A stretch of 11,090 nucleotides of DNA from Candidatus Rokuibacteriota bacterium (GCA_016201575.1 JACQCN010000067.1:1-11090); one strand, 5' to 3'; numbered from the stretch's first letter, positions 1 through 9,671 are shown. A program made the numbers and translations. Notes: generated by a model not told the origin, from the sequence alone.

Positions 1-174
1 CCACGCGAGCCCGAGCTCGTGCATGGTGTAGAGCACCCGGCGGTGGACCGGCTTCAGCCCGTCCCGGATGTCCGGCAGGGCCCGCCCGATGATGACGGAC
101 ATGGCGTAGTCCAGGTAGGACCGGCGCATCTCCTCTTCGATCGGGATCGGGAGCTGGCGCTCGTTGGTGGGCAA
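1..174 (-). CDS. gyrA: DNA gyrase subunit A, N-terminal fragment (runs off window)
   Basis: GyrA is the DNA cleavage and rejoining subunit of gyrase (A2B2), which introduces negative supercoils. Only the first 58 codons are present. From residue 16 they read [20 protein letters not shown], followed by [16 protein letters not shown], the very conserved start of GyrA/ParC-type subunits; the catalytic tyrosine lies outside the window. The start is taken as TTG at 174-172, giving [16 protein letters not shown]. This places the conserved EEEM(R/K)RSY at the usual distance from the N-terminus. There is no in-frame ATG or GTG between this TTG and an upstream in-frame stop at 207-205; the only ATG is inside the conserved block, at 129-127. 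No Shine-Dalgarno sequence is visible, so translation may be coupled to gyrB, which ends 16 nt upstream. ParC is the alternative, but the position directly behind gyrB favours GyrA. Confidence 0.93.
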   Translation of the reverse strand, partial: MPTNERQLPIPIEEEMRRSYLDYAMSVIIGRALPDIRDGLKPVHRRVLYTMHELGLAW

Positions 175-190
175 AGGAGAACGGCTTTCG

Positions 191-3504
<3,314 letters not shown>

Positions 3505-3518
3505 CCTGTAGGGCTCCC

Positions 3519-3537
3519 GGTTTTCAGAGCTGAAACC
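3519..3537. repeat. Short palindrome in the dnaN-recF gap
   Basis: The arms TTTCAG (3522-3527) and CTGAAA (3530-3535) are a perfect inverted repeat around AG. Flanking GG and CC extend the symmetry with one bulged T. It lies in the 37-nt spacer just ahead of the recF ribosome-binding site. No T-run follows on the minus strand and the loop is only two bases, so it does not look like an intrinsic terminator. It may be a weak RNA hairpin affecting recF translation, or chance. Confidence 0.4.
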
Positions 3538-3541
3538 ATCG

Positions 3542-4636
3542 CTAAATACGCATAGGCATTATAACACAGAGGGTTCCTTCCTCCTCGAAGCTTTTGAGGA
3601 CTCCGGGGCTCATTCCGTCGTTCAGCTCGAGCACGATCTGGTCGGCCCCGAGGGGGGCGAGAGCCTCCAGCAGATACCGGGAGTTGAAGCCGATGGTGAG
3701 CTCTTCGCCGGCATAGCTCACCTCGAGCGTCTCCTCGGCCTCGCCGAGCTCGGGATGGTAGGCCATGAGCTTGAGGGTGCCGGGCGTGAGGACGAGCTTG
3801 ACGGGCTTGGTGCGCTCCTCCGACATCACCGAGACGCGCCGGAGCGCCGCCGTCAGGGCGCCCCGCGGCATCGTCACCCGTCGGGGATGAGACTTTGGCA
3901 GCACCTGCTCGTAGTTGGGGAACTGGCCCTCGATCAGCCGCGCCAGCATCACGAAGTTGGGCATCCGCAGCACGAACTGGTTCTCGACCAGCGCGATCTC
4001 GACCTCCTCGCTCCCTCCCAGGACTCGCGCGATCTCCTGGACGCCCTTGCGCGGCACGATCCCGGTCGCCGCCGGCATGGCCTCGCGAAGCGCTCGCACC
4101 GTCAGCGCCAGCCGATGGCCGTCGGTCGCCACCAGGCGGATCTCCTTCCCCTGGACCGAGAAGAGGATGCCGTTGAGGGCATACCGCCCCTCGTCGTGCG
4201 AGATCGCGAAGCTCGTCTGGTCGAGCATCTCCTTGAGCGTGCTCGATTCAAGCGTGACCCAGGCACTCGGCTCGCCCGGCGTCAGCGCCGGGAAGTCGTC
4301 GGGCGACAGGCCGACCAGCTTGTAGGACGCCCCCCCGCACCGGAGCGACACCCAGGAGTTCTCCTGGACCCTGATGGAGAGGGCGGCCACCGGCAGCTCC
4401 TTGACGATCTCGCCGAGCTTCCGGGCCGAGAGCGTGATCGCCCCGGGCGAGGCGATCTTCGCCGGCACGGAGACGGTGGCGCCGACCTCGAGATCCGTCG
4501 CCGTGACGCGAATCGCGTCGTATCCGGTCTGGATCAGGACGTTGGCGAGGATCGGAAGCGCCTGGCGCGGCTCGACGATGTTCTGGACCATCTGGAGCCC
4601 GCGGAGGAACGAGTCACGGTCGAGCTGGACTTCCAT
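3542..4636 (-). CDS. dnaN: DNA polymerase III beta subunit (sliding clamp)
   Basis: DnaN forms the dimeric ring clamp that tethers DNA polymerase III and recruits MutS, DnaE, Hda-like and other clamp-binding proteins. The product is 364 aa, the normal length (about 366). Recognisable parts are the N-terminal QMVQNIVEPRQALPILANVL (15-34), the domain-2 blocks FAISHDEGRYALNGILF (143-159) and ATDGHRLAL (170-178), FPNYEQVLP (239-247) in domain 2/3, FNSRYLLEAL (317-326), and the C-terminal MPMRI next to the clamp's protein-binding groove. The reading frame continues 12 codons upstream to 4672, but ATG 4636-4634 is chosen: it gives MEVQLDRDSFLRGLQMVQ, matching family starts, and has GGAG nine bases upstream. 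A 162-nt gap separates it from dnaA, so it may have its own promoter. Confidence 0.97.
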   Translation of the reverse strand: MEVQLDRDSFLRGLQMVQNIVEPRQALPILANVLIQTGYDAIRVTATDLEVGATVSVPAKIASPGAITLSARKLGEIVKELPVAALSIRVQENSWVSLRCGGASYKLVGLSPDDFPALTPGEPSAWVTLESSTLKEMLDQTSFAISHDEGRYALNGILFSVQGKEIRLVATDGHRLALTVRALREAMPAATGIVPRKGVQEIARVLGGSEEVEIALVENQFVLRMPNFVMLARLIEGQFPNYEQVLPKSHPRRVTMPRGALTAALRRVSVMSEERTKPVKLVLTPGTLKLMAYHPELGEAEETLEVSYAGEELTIGFNSRYLLEALAPLGADQIVLELNDGMSPGVLKSFEEEGTLCVIMPMRI

Positions 4637-4798
4637 GAGGGTCTCCAATACTTGTTGGAAAAACAAAACCAATTAGGAGAAGGAGTGGACGTCGTGCCCG
4701 TGAATGGTGTGAATCCAGGCCAAGGCGCCGAAAGAGCAAGCGAAGCGGCGGCGCGCCGCTGTTGAGAGGCCGGTGGAGGATGCCGGGGGACGTTTGGA
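4637..4798 (-). other. dnaA-dnaN intergenic spacer with AT-rich patch and GC hairpin
   Basis: This 162-bp spacer has no convincing gene. It holds an A+T-rich patch (4656-4677, running ggaaaaacaaaaccaatt) that stands out in this GC-rich sequence, with a short inverted repeat TTGTT/AACAA at 4652-4666. Nearer dnaA is a 7-bp hairpin (AGCGGCG at 4744-4750, CGCCGCT at 4754-4760). On the minus strand the hairpin is not followed by a T-run, so it is not a standard terminator. A possible dnaN promoter on the minus strand (TTGGTT, 16 nt, TATTGG) is weak. I see no DnaA box here. In bipartite origins the unwinding element can lie in this spacer, so the AT patch is a candidate and no more. Confidence 0.35.
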
Positions 4799-6133
4799 TC
4801 ACAGGGTGATCCCCTGGATGAGGCCGTCGACGGTCTTGCGCAGCTTGGGATCTTCCTGGAGGAGCGTCTGGATCTTGGCGCACGCGTGCAGGACGGTGGT
4901 GTGGTCCTTCCCGCCGAACGCGCGGCCCACCTCGGCCAGCGAGGCGTGGGTGAGCTGGCGGGCCAGATACATGGCGATCTGGCGCGGGAACGCCACGGCG
5001 CGGGTGCGGTTCTTGGCCTTGAAGTCGGAGAACTTGACGCCGAAGAACTCGGCCACGCTGCGCTGGATGTGCTCGATCGTGATGACCTTCTCCTCGTCGC
5101 CCCAGAGGTCGGAGAGCACCTCCTGGGCGAGGTCGACGCTCATCTCGCGGCCGGTCAGGGCGCAGAAGGCGATCATGCGGGTGAGGGAGCCCTCGAGCTC
5201 GCGGATGTTGGACTTGACGCGGCTGGCGATGAGGTAGGCGACGTCGTCGGCCAGGCGCACGCGCTCGAGGCCGGCCTTCTTCTTGAGAATCGCGACGCGG
5301 GTCTCGAAGTCCGGGGGCTGGATGTCCGCGATCAGCCCCCACTCGAAGCGCGAGCGCAGCCGCTCCTCGATCTCGGGGATCTCCTTGGGCGAGCAGTCGC
5401 TGGAGACCACGATCTGCTTGCGCGACTCGTAGAGGTCGTTGAAGGTGTGGAAGAACTCCTCCTGGGTCCGCTCCTTGCCGGAGATGAACTGGATGTCGTC
5501 GATCAGGAGGAGATCGATCGTTCGGTACTTCGCCCGGAACTCGGCCGTGCGATCGTAACGGATCGCGTTGATGAGGTCGTTGGTGAACCGCTCGGAGGAG
5601 AGGTAGAGCACGGTCATGTGCGGGAAGAGGCGAAGGATCTGGTGGCCGACCGCGTGGAGGAGGTGCGTCTTGCCCAGGCCGACACCGCCGTAGATGAAGA
5701 GCGGATTGTATGCGCGCGAGGGCAGCTCGCCCACCGCCTGGCAGGCGGCCTGGGCGAACTGGTTGGAGGAGCCGACGACGAACGTGTCGAACGTGTAGCG
5801 CGGATTGAGGTGGCTCAGCGACGACTCGGGCGCCGTGGGCCGAACGGCGAGCGCCACGGGCGGCGCGTCCGGCGCCACGTCGGCGGAGGCCGCCTCGTCG
5901 ATGACGACCAACACCCGCGGCTGTCCGCCGAGGCATTCGCGGGCGGCGGCGGTGAGGGCGTCGAGATGGTGCTGGGCCAGCCAGTCGCGCGAGAACTTGT
6001 TGGGCGCGCCGATCTTCAGGAGGTCACCTTCGACCGCGAGGAGACGGCTCGGACGAACCCAGGAATCCATGACGGCGGCCGGCAACTTGGTCTCGAGACA
6101 GGTGAGTAGGCGTTGCCAGAGCATATCAAGCAC
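4799..6133 (-). CDS. dnaA: Chromosomal replication initiator protein DnaA
   Basis: DnaA binds DnaA boxes at oriC, unwinds DNA and recruits the helicase. It is 444 aa, close to B. subtilis DnaA (446). Domain I is LWQRLLTCLETKL onward (5-17); a short variable linker rich in Ala and Pro spans about 78-105. The AAA+ domain begins at YTFDTFVVGSSNQFA (113-127), with Walker A GGVGLGKTH (149-157), Walker B LLLIDDIQF (208-216), arginine-finger region LRSRFEWGL (259-267) and sensor 2 SNIRELEGSL (308-317). Domain IV carries FGGKDHTTVLHACAKI (406-421), the box-binding DnaA signature. The start is GTG at 6133-6131 with GAGG ten bases upstream; ATG at 6124 is an alternative that would lose three residues. 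The inverted DnaA boxes 28-49 nt upstream of the start imply autoregulation. Confidence 0.98.
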   Translation of the reverse strand: MLDMLWQRLLTCLETKLPAAVMDSWVRPSRLLAVEGDLLKIGAPNKFSRDWLAQHHLDALTAAARECLGGQPRVLVVIDEAASADVAPDAPPVALAVRPTAPESSLSHLNPRYTFDTFVVGSSNQFAQAACQAVGELPSRAYNPLFIYGGVGLGKTHLLHAVGHQILRLFPHMTVLYLSSERFTNDLINAIRYDRTAEFRAKYRTIDLLLIDDIQFISGKERTQEEFFHTFNDLYESRKQIVVSSDCSPKEIPEIEERLRSRFEWGLIADIQPPDFETRVAILKKKAGLERVRLADDVAYLIASRVKSNIRELEGSLTRMIAFCALTGREMSVDLAQEVLSDLWGDEEKVITIEHIQRSVAEFFGVKFSDFKAKNRTRAVAFPRQIAMYLARQLTHASLAEVGRAFGGKDHTTVLHACAKIQTLLQEDPKLRKTVDGLIQGITL

Positions 6134-6149
6134 GTGAAGGAGCCCTCAC

Positions 6150-6158
6150 TTACGCACA
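6150..6158 (+). promoter_or_regulatory. Weak DnaA box candidate
   Basis: TTACGCACA differs from TTATCCACA at two positions. It lies three bases from the perfect box at 6162-6170, in the same orientation, which is why it is listed. On its own it would not be called. Confidence 0.3.
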
Positions 6159-6160
6159 CC

Positions 6161-6182
6161 GTTATCCACAGATGTGGATAAC
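6161..6182. promoter_or_regulatory. Two perfect DnaA boxes as an inverted pair (22-bp palindrome)
   Basis: TTATCCACA occurs on the plus strand at 6162-6170 and on the minus strand at 6173-6181. With one more paired base at each end they form arms GTTATCCACA and TGTGGATAAC around GA. Both match the consensus DnaA box exactly. The palindrome sits 28-49 nt upstream of the dnaA GTG, so DnaA bound here could both seed origin assembly and repress its own gene. A -10-like GATAAC on the minus strand overlaps one arm, but I cannot assign the dnaA promoter firmly. Confidence 0.93.
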
Positions 6183-6347
6183 GAGAAACGCCTTGTTGGG
6201 ACAGGGACATAGTGCCGGACATCCGAGCATCGGGATACCGAATACCTCGCTGGGCCGAGCCGGACCAGATAGGTAACCCAAATCAGGAAGGCCAAGTTAG
6301 CACACGCTGAAACGATGAGGCAAGAGGCTTGGAAGGCTCTGAACGGG

Positions 6348-6376
6348 TTGACTTGTGTTTCGGCGGCGAATAGACT
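6348..6376 (+). promoter_or_regulatory. Sigma70-type promoter for rpmH-rnpA-yidD-yidC
   Basis: The -35 box TTGACT (6348-6353) and -10 box TAGACT (6371-6376) are separated by exactly 17 bases. The predicted transcript would begin near 6383 and leave a leader of about 30 nt carrying the GGGAG ribosome site at 6398-6402 before the rpmH ATG. It is the only strong promoter match I can see in the origin region. Confidence 0.75.
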
Positions 6377-6413
6377 TTTACGGCTATACGACTGAAAGGG
6401 AGACCAGCGATTC

Positions 6414-6548
6414 ATGAAGCGGACATTCCAGCCGAACACGCGCCGACGGAAGAAGACCCACGGCTTCCGCGAGCGGATGAAGACGCCGGGAGGTCGGAAG
6501 GTGCTGAAGCGGCGGCGGGCGAAGGGGCGCAAGCGCCTCACCGTCTAG
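6414..6548 (+). CDS. rpmH: 50S ribosomal protein L34 (bL34)
   Basis: This 44-residue, very basic protein of the large ribosomal subunit is too short for many gene tracks. It reads [20 protein letters not shown] and continues [24 protein letters not shown]. The MKRT(F/Y)QP start, the HGFR.RM.T..GR.VL..RR..GR..L pattern and the length all match bL34. The start ATG has GGGAG eleven bases upstream. It is first in the right-arm operon, two bases ahead of rnpA, the usual pairing. The opposite strand carries a 131-aa open frame, which is a shadow. Confidence 0.98.
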   Translation: MKRTFQPNTRRRKKTHGFRERMKTPGGRKVLKRRRAKGRKRLTV

Positions 6549-6550
6549 CA

Positions 6551-6928
6551 GTGAGTGCCCGCGGGGCTGGCCGATTCCCCCGCCGCGAGCGCCTGACCAG
6601 CAGGAATGACTTCCAGGCCGTATTCAAGCACGGGGCGCGCGTCGAGCGGCCGTCGGTCGTGGTGCTGTGGAAGAATGGCGGCCGGACTCGGCGAGTGGGT
6701 TTTGCCGTCAGCCGGCAGATGCGGGGCGCCGTACAGCGAAACCGGGTCCGGCGCCGGCTGCGCGAGGCCTACCGGGCGGCTCGAGGCAGGGTGGAGACCG
6801 CGGGGGCGGACGTCGTGGTCGTGGCGCGACGGGCGGCGTTGACGGAGCCCTTCGAGAAGCTGGTTCGGGACCTGCGGAGCGCGCTCGACGCGATCGCCGA
6901 GCGGACGCGAGCGGGGCGCTCGGCGTGA
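6551..6928 (+). CDS. rnpA: Ribonuclease P protein component
   Basis: RnpA is the protein cofactor of RNase P, helping the catalytic RNA bind and trim the 5' leader of precursor tRNAs. It is 125 aa and basic. Family features are [18 protein letters not shown] (11-28), [16 protein letters not shown] (49-64), and the RNR motif within [13 protein letters not shown] (63-75), which contacts the RNA. The end of the domain, [12 protein letters not shown] (85-96), also fits. The start is GTG at 6551, two bases after the rpmH stop; no other near start keeps the N-terminus, and coupling to rpmH is likely. Its TGA overlaps the yidD GTG. Confidence 0.96.
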   Translation: MSARGAGRFPRRERLTSRNDFQAVFKHGARVERPSVVVLWKNGGRTRRVGFAVSRQMRGAVQRNRVRRRLREAYRAARGRVETAGADVVVVARRAALTEPFEKLVRDLRSALDAIAERTRAGRSA

Positions 6929-7167
6929 GGATCCTGGCGCGGGCCGCGATTCTGGTGATCGGAGCCTACCAGCTCGCTATCTCGCCGCTCCTGCCGCGCG
7001 CGTGTCGGTTCGTTCCCAGTTGCTCGGAATACGCCCGGCAGGCGCTGACGGCTCATGGACTGGCGCGCGGCGGCTGGCTGGCCGTGAAGCGGCTGCTCCG
7101 GTGCCATCCGCTTCATCCTGGAGGATTCGATCCGCCCCCGCCAGCCCACGAGCGCGGGAAGGCCTGA
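6925..7167 (+). CDS. yidD: Membrane protein insertion efficiency factor YidD
   Basis: YidD is a small inner-membrane-associated protein thought to assist YidC-dependent membrane protein insertion. At 80 aa the length is typical. An amphipathic or hydrophobic N-terminal helix (about 3-22) leads to the diagnostic [15 protein letters not shown] (27-41), then [17 protein letters not shown] (44-60) and HPGGFDPPP (64-72), matching the CRFxPSCSxYA...RCxPxxxGGxDPVP pattern; the usual final Val is Pro here. The start is GTG at 6925-6927, overlapping the rnpA TGA (GTGA), so the two genes are coupled. The same frame is open upstream to 6667, but there it only shadows rnpA. yidC follows after six bases. 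Confidence 0.95.
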   Translation: MRILARAAILVIGAYQLAISPLLPRACRFVPSCSEYARQALTAHGLARGGWLAVKRLLRCHPLHPGGFDPPPPAHERGKA

Positions 7168-7173
7168 GAAGGA

Positions 7174-8808
7174 ATGGAAAAGCGCGCAATTCTGGCCGCC
7201 GTCCTGATGGCGGCGCTCCTGATCGTCTACCAGATGTTTTTCCTGACGACGCCACCGTCGGAGAAGGCGGCCCCGCCGCCGGAGACGAGGACGATGCCGC
7301 CCGCCGGGCCGGCGCCCGCCGGGCCGGCGCCGGTGCCCGTCGCGAAGGCGCTGCCCCGCCCGCCCGAGCGCACGGCGACCGTCGAGACGCCGCTCTACCG
7401 CGCCGTGGTCAGTAGCGATGGCGGCCGGCTGACGGAGTGGACGCTTCACTACCGGGGCGAGAAGTCACTCGTCGAGGCTGGTGAGCTCGGGCCACGGGGA
7501 ATCGTCCTGGGACGGCCGGGGGCCGGAAGCGAGGTCGTGTTTCTGAGCCTCAGCCAGGAGGTGGTCCGGCTCGATGCGCGGAAGCCGGAGGGCGATCTCG
7601 TGATGACCGGCGAGGATCCGTACGGGATCCGCGTGAAGCAGACGGCGCGGTTCAGGGCCGATGACTACACCGTGGACGTGACGCTGCGCCTCGAGAACTC
7701 GCGCGCCACGGCGCAGACCGTGGAGGTCGCTCTGCCGTGGACGGCGCCGATCAAGCCGGGGAACGGCAAGGTCGTGTGGCCGACGGAGCTTGTCTGGCAC
7801 GCCGAGGGGAGCACACACCGTGAGCTCATCTCGAAGGCCGCGTCTCTCGAGACGGCCCCGGGCGAGTGGGCCGGCGTCGACAGCCTCTACTACCTCTCGG
7901 CGCTCGTGCCCAGGAGCCCGGGACTGAAGCTGGCGGTCGGCAAGACGGGCGAGGGCAAGGTGGAAGCCGCGCTGCGCGACGCGGTGACGCTCGCGCCAGG
8001 GCAAGCGTGGGAAGGCCGCGTACAGGTGTACGCGGGACCGAAAGAGTACGCGCGGCTGAAGGCGCACGGGCTCGAGGGCGCGATCGACTTCGGCGGATTC
8101 CCGGTCCCGCGCCGCTACGGCGGGCTGCCGATGGAATGGCTCGGCGTTCCCGTGCTGCTCGTCATGCATTTTTTCTATCGCTTCATCGGCAACTACGGCG
8201 TGGCGATCGTCCTGCTCACCGTGGTGACGAAGGTGCTCTTCTTCCCGCTGACGGTGAAGAGCATGGCCTCGATGAAGAAGATGCAGGCGATCCAGCCTCA
8301 GGCCAACGCTCTCCGGGCGAAGTTCAAGAATGACCCGCAGCGGGCGCAGCGCGAGATGATGACGCTGTACCGCAAGGAGGGAGTGAATCCCCTCGGCGGA
8401 TGCCTGCCGATGGTGATCCAGATCCCGATCTTCTACGCGCTTTACATCGCCCTCTCGGTCTCGGTGGAGCTCCAGAACGCGCCGTTCGTCTGCCTCGGAC
8501 GCGCCTTCGGCGTGGACCTGTGGATCTGCGATCTCGCCGTGCACGACCCGACCTACATCCTGCCGATCCTGATGGGCATCACGATGTTCATGCAGCAGAA
8601 GATGACGCCGACGATGGGCGACCCGCGCCAGGCCAAGATGATGCTCGTGATGCCGTTCGTCTTCACGTTCATGTTCCTCAACCTGCCGGCGGGGCTGGTG
8701 CTGTACTGGACGGTCTCGAACGCGCTCCAGATCGGCCAGCAGTACCTGATGAACCGAGCGCCGGCGCGCGTCTCCGGGCGCGAGGCCAAGAACGCCGCAC
8801 GCGCCTGA
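7174..8808 (+). CDS. yidC: Membrane protein insertase YidC (Gram-negative type)
   Basis: YidC inserts and folds inner-membrane proteins alone or with SecYEG. It is 544 aa, as in diderm bacteria. An N-terminal signal anchor (about 5-23) is followed by a Pro/Ala-rich linker (28-65) and a periplasmic beta domain (about 70-315). The conserved insertase core has membrane segments near 325-350, 411-432, 460-475 and 490-525. Core motifs are NYGVAIVLLTVVTKVLFFPLT (about 340-360), NPLGGCLPMVIQIPIFYALY (405-424), YILPILMGITMFMQQKM (461-477) and LPAGLVLYWTVSN (504-516). The groove position that is Arg in E. coli (R366) is Lys353 here, so the positive charge is kept. The start MEKRAIL is typical, but the purine-rich GAAGGA lies directly against the ATG, closer than usual; coupling to yidD is likely. 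The C-terminal tail is short and basic. Confidence 0.97.
   Translation: MEKRAILAAVLMAALLIVYQMFFLTTPPSEKAAPPPETRTMPPAGPAPAGPAPVPVAKALPRPPERTATVETPLYRAVVSSDGGRLTEWTLHYRGEKSLVEAGELGPRGIVLGRPGAGSEVVFLSLSQEVVRLDARKPEGDLVMTGEDPYGIRVKQTARFRADDYTVDVTLRLENSRATAQTVEVALPWTAPIKPGNGKVVWPTELVWHAEGSTHRELISKAASLETAPGEWAGVDSLYYLSALVPRSPGLKLAVGKTGEGKVEAALRDAVTLAPGQAWEGRVQVYAGPKEYARLKAHGLEGAIDFGGFPVPRRYGGLPMEWLGVPVLLVMHFFYRFIGNYGVAIVLLTVVTKVLFFPLTVKSMASMKKMQAIQPQANALRAKFKNDPQRAQREMMTLYRKEGVNPLGGCLPMVIQIPIFYALYIALSVSVELQNAPFVCLGRAFGVDLWICDLAVHDPTYILPILMGITMFMQQKMTPTMGDPRQAKMMLVMPFVFTFMFLNLPAGLVLYWTVSNALQIGQQYLMNRAPARVSGREAKNAARA
7300..7329 (+). repeat. Perfect 15-bp tandem duplication in the yidC linker
   Basis: The unit cccgccgggccggcg occurs twice head to tail (7300-7314 and 7315-7329). 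It encodes part of the PPAGPAPAGPAPVP stretch in the linker between the YidC signal anchor and the periplasmic domain. The linker is flexible and in-frame length change there should be tolerated, so this could vary between strains. Confidence 0.85.
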
Positions 8809-8931
8809 TGGGGTGACCCGGAGGCGACGACTCCGCCGCGCTGCGGCCCGGCGACCACTCGCCAATCCGGCGTCAAGCTGCTGGTGTAGACCATTGAAAA
8901 CATTCTCGAAATATCCTCCGGAGCCCGGGAC
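8809..8931 (+). other. yidC-rsmG intergenic spacer without jag or mnmE
   Basis: This 123-bp spacer has no gene. A short stem CGGAG/CTCCG just after the yidC stop and a GC-rich patch follow, but without a T-run, so no intrinsic terminator is evident. An AT-richer patch at about 8890-8915 (attgaaaacattctcgaaatat) precedes the rsmG ribosome site, but TTGAAA and TATCCT there are only 12 bases apart, too close for a sigma70 promoter. In many bacteria jag (khpB) and mnmE/mnmG lie between yidC and rsmG; no remnant of them is visible. Confidence 0.6.
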
Positions 8932-9543
8932 GTGATCGACGCGCTCGCGGCGCTGAAGGACGGTGCCACTCGAATCCTCGGGCGTGAGTTGGCCGCCGAA
9001 CAAATCGAAGCGTTCGGCCGGTACCTCCAGATTCTCGGCAAGTGGCAGAAGGTGTCCCGTCTCGTCGGATCCGCCGATCCGGCCTGGATCATCGAGCACC
9101 TCTTTCTCGATAGCCTGCTCTTCTTGAAAGTTCTCCCGGAGAAAGTCCGTTCCGTGCTGGACCTGGGCTCGGGGGCAGGGGTTCCCGGGATCCCGATCAA
9201 GATCGCGCGGCCGTGCATAACGCTCACGCTCGTCGAGTCGAGGCGGCGCCGCGCATCGTTCCTGCAGAGCGCGGTCAGGGAGATCGGTCTCGAAGGAGGG
9301 CGCGTTCTGAACGCGCGGGCAGAGGCCCTCGTCGGGACGAGCAACGCCGGGTTCGACGCCGTGGTGTTTCGCTGTGCGGGTGAGCTGTCCTCGATGTTTC
9401 CGCTCGCGCGGCGACTGGTCGCGCCCGGCGGAATGATCGTGGGCTCTGGCCCGCCGTTGCCCAGGCCGGTTGCCAAGGTCGAGTGGGTGGAAGTCGAGCT
9501 GGCCCCGGGGAGGAGCCGTCTCTTTGCCCTCTCCAGAGGATAG
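8932..9543 (+). CDS. rsmG: 16S rRNA (guanine-N7) methyltransferase RsmG, divergent
   Basis: RsmG (GidB) uses S-adenosylmethionine to methylate N7 of a guanosine in the 530 loop of 16S rRNA (G527 in E. coli numbering). The product is 203 aa, close to E. coli (207). It shows the helical N-terminus ending EHLFLDSLLFL (55-65), the AdoMet-binding loop VLDLGSGAGVPGIPIKIARP (75-94), acidic VES (101-103), ARAEAL (128-133), and an Arg at VVFRCAGEL (144-152). It departs from the family in two places: the usual W(N/Q)KxxNLT is WQKVSRLVG, and the (A/L)LKG motif after PGG is replaced by GSGPP. The start is GTG at 8932 with GGAG eight bases upstream. It precedes parA-parB, a common arrangement. Substrate specificity is inferred from family and context only. 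Confidence 0.88.
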   Translation: MIDALAALKDGATRILGRELAAEQIEAFGRYLQILGKWQKVSRLVGSADPAWIIEHLFLDSLLFLKVLPEKVRSVLDLGSGAGVPGIPIKIARPCITLTLVESRRRRASFLQSAVREIGLEGGRVLNARAEALVGTSNAGFDAVVFRCAGELSSMFPLARRLVAPGGMIVGSGPPLPRPVAKVEWVEVELAPGRSRLFALSRG

Positions 9544-9550
9544 AGGCGGG

Positions 9551-9566
9551 TGTGCTACGTGGAACA
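9551..9566 (+). promoter_or_regulatory. parS-like centromere site 1
   Basis: TGTGCTACGTGGAACA matches 14 of 16 bases of the parS form TGTTCCACGTGGAACA; both mismatches are in the left half. It starts eight bases after the rsmG stop, upstream of parA-parB, where parS sites are common. ParB, encoded downstream, is the expected ligand. Confidence 0.75.
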
Positions 9567-9588
9567 CGACTAAACACCGGTAGAGAGA

Positions 9589-9604
9589 TGTGCTACGTGG
9601 AACA
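9589..9604 (+). promoter_or_regulatory. parS-like centromere site 2
   Basis: The same 16-mer, TGTGCTACGTGGAACA, repeats here, 38 bp after site 1 and in the same orientation. The flanks of the two copies are unrelated, so this is not a simple recent duplication. Conservation of the exact sequence, including the two off-consensus bases, suggests that both copies are used. Confidence 0.75.
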
Positions 9605-9635
9605 GGTCATCATCGAGGAATCAGACCGGACCTGT
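9602..9635. repeat. 7-bp inverted repeat upstream of parA
   Basis: ACAGGTC (9602-9608) and GACCTGT (9629-9635) are exact reverse complements spaced 20 bases apart. The left arm overlaps the end of the second parS-like site. It could be an operator for ParA autoregulation or chance; there is no direct support beyond the symmetry and position. Confidence 0.3.
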
Positions 9636-9671
9636 GGACTGGTACCTGGGGTATGCTCTCGGGAGTGACGG

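Larger units (their letters stand above)
6134..6413. other. Putative oriC in the dnaA-rpmH divergent intergenic region
   Basis: This is the longest non-coding stretch in the window (280 bp) and the point where gene direction flips. It contains the DnaA-box palindrome beside dnaA and the rpmH promoter at the other end. The middle (about 6183-6347) shows no gene and no clear further DnaA box. It also lacks the long AT-rich tract expected of an unwinding element, being only modestly AT-richer around 6260-6300. An antisense reading frame crosses it but has no family resemblance. Assignment as oriC rests on gene context and the boxes; a cumulative GC-skew minimum here would confirm it. Confidence 0.75.

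Noticed and set aside
4744..4760. GC hairpin as a terminator after dnaA
   Set aside because: The 7-bp stem has a 3-base loop and no T-run on the minus strand.
3755..4765. 336-aa plus-strand frame opposite dnaN
   Set aside because: It has the composition of an antisense shadow and no recognisable motif; dnaN is unambiguous.
4886..6109. 407-aa plus-strand frame opposite dnaA
   Set aside because: It mirrors dnaA codons and has no domain signature.
6126..6141. CACGTG at the dnaA start as a parS site
   Set aside because: Outside the central CACGTG only 4 of 10 flanking bases match parS, mostly on one side.
6146..6541. 131-aa minus-strand frame through oriC and rpmH
   Set aside because: It runs antisense to rpmH and through the DnaA boxes and promoter; no family resemblance.
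8894..8917. TTGAAA and TATCCT as an rsmG promoter
   Set aside because: The spacer is 12 bases, too short for sigma70 recognition.
7465..9567. 700-aa minus-strand frame opposite yidC and rsmG
   Set aside because: It is His/Arg/Glu-rich low-complexity antisense translation and spans two real genes and their spacer.
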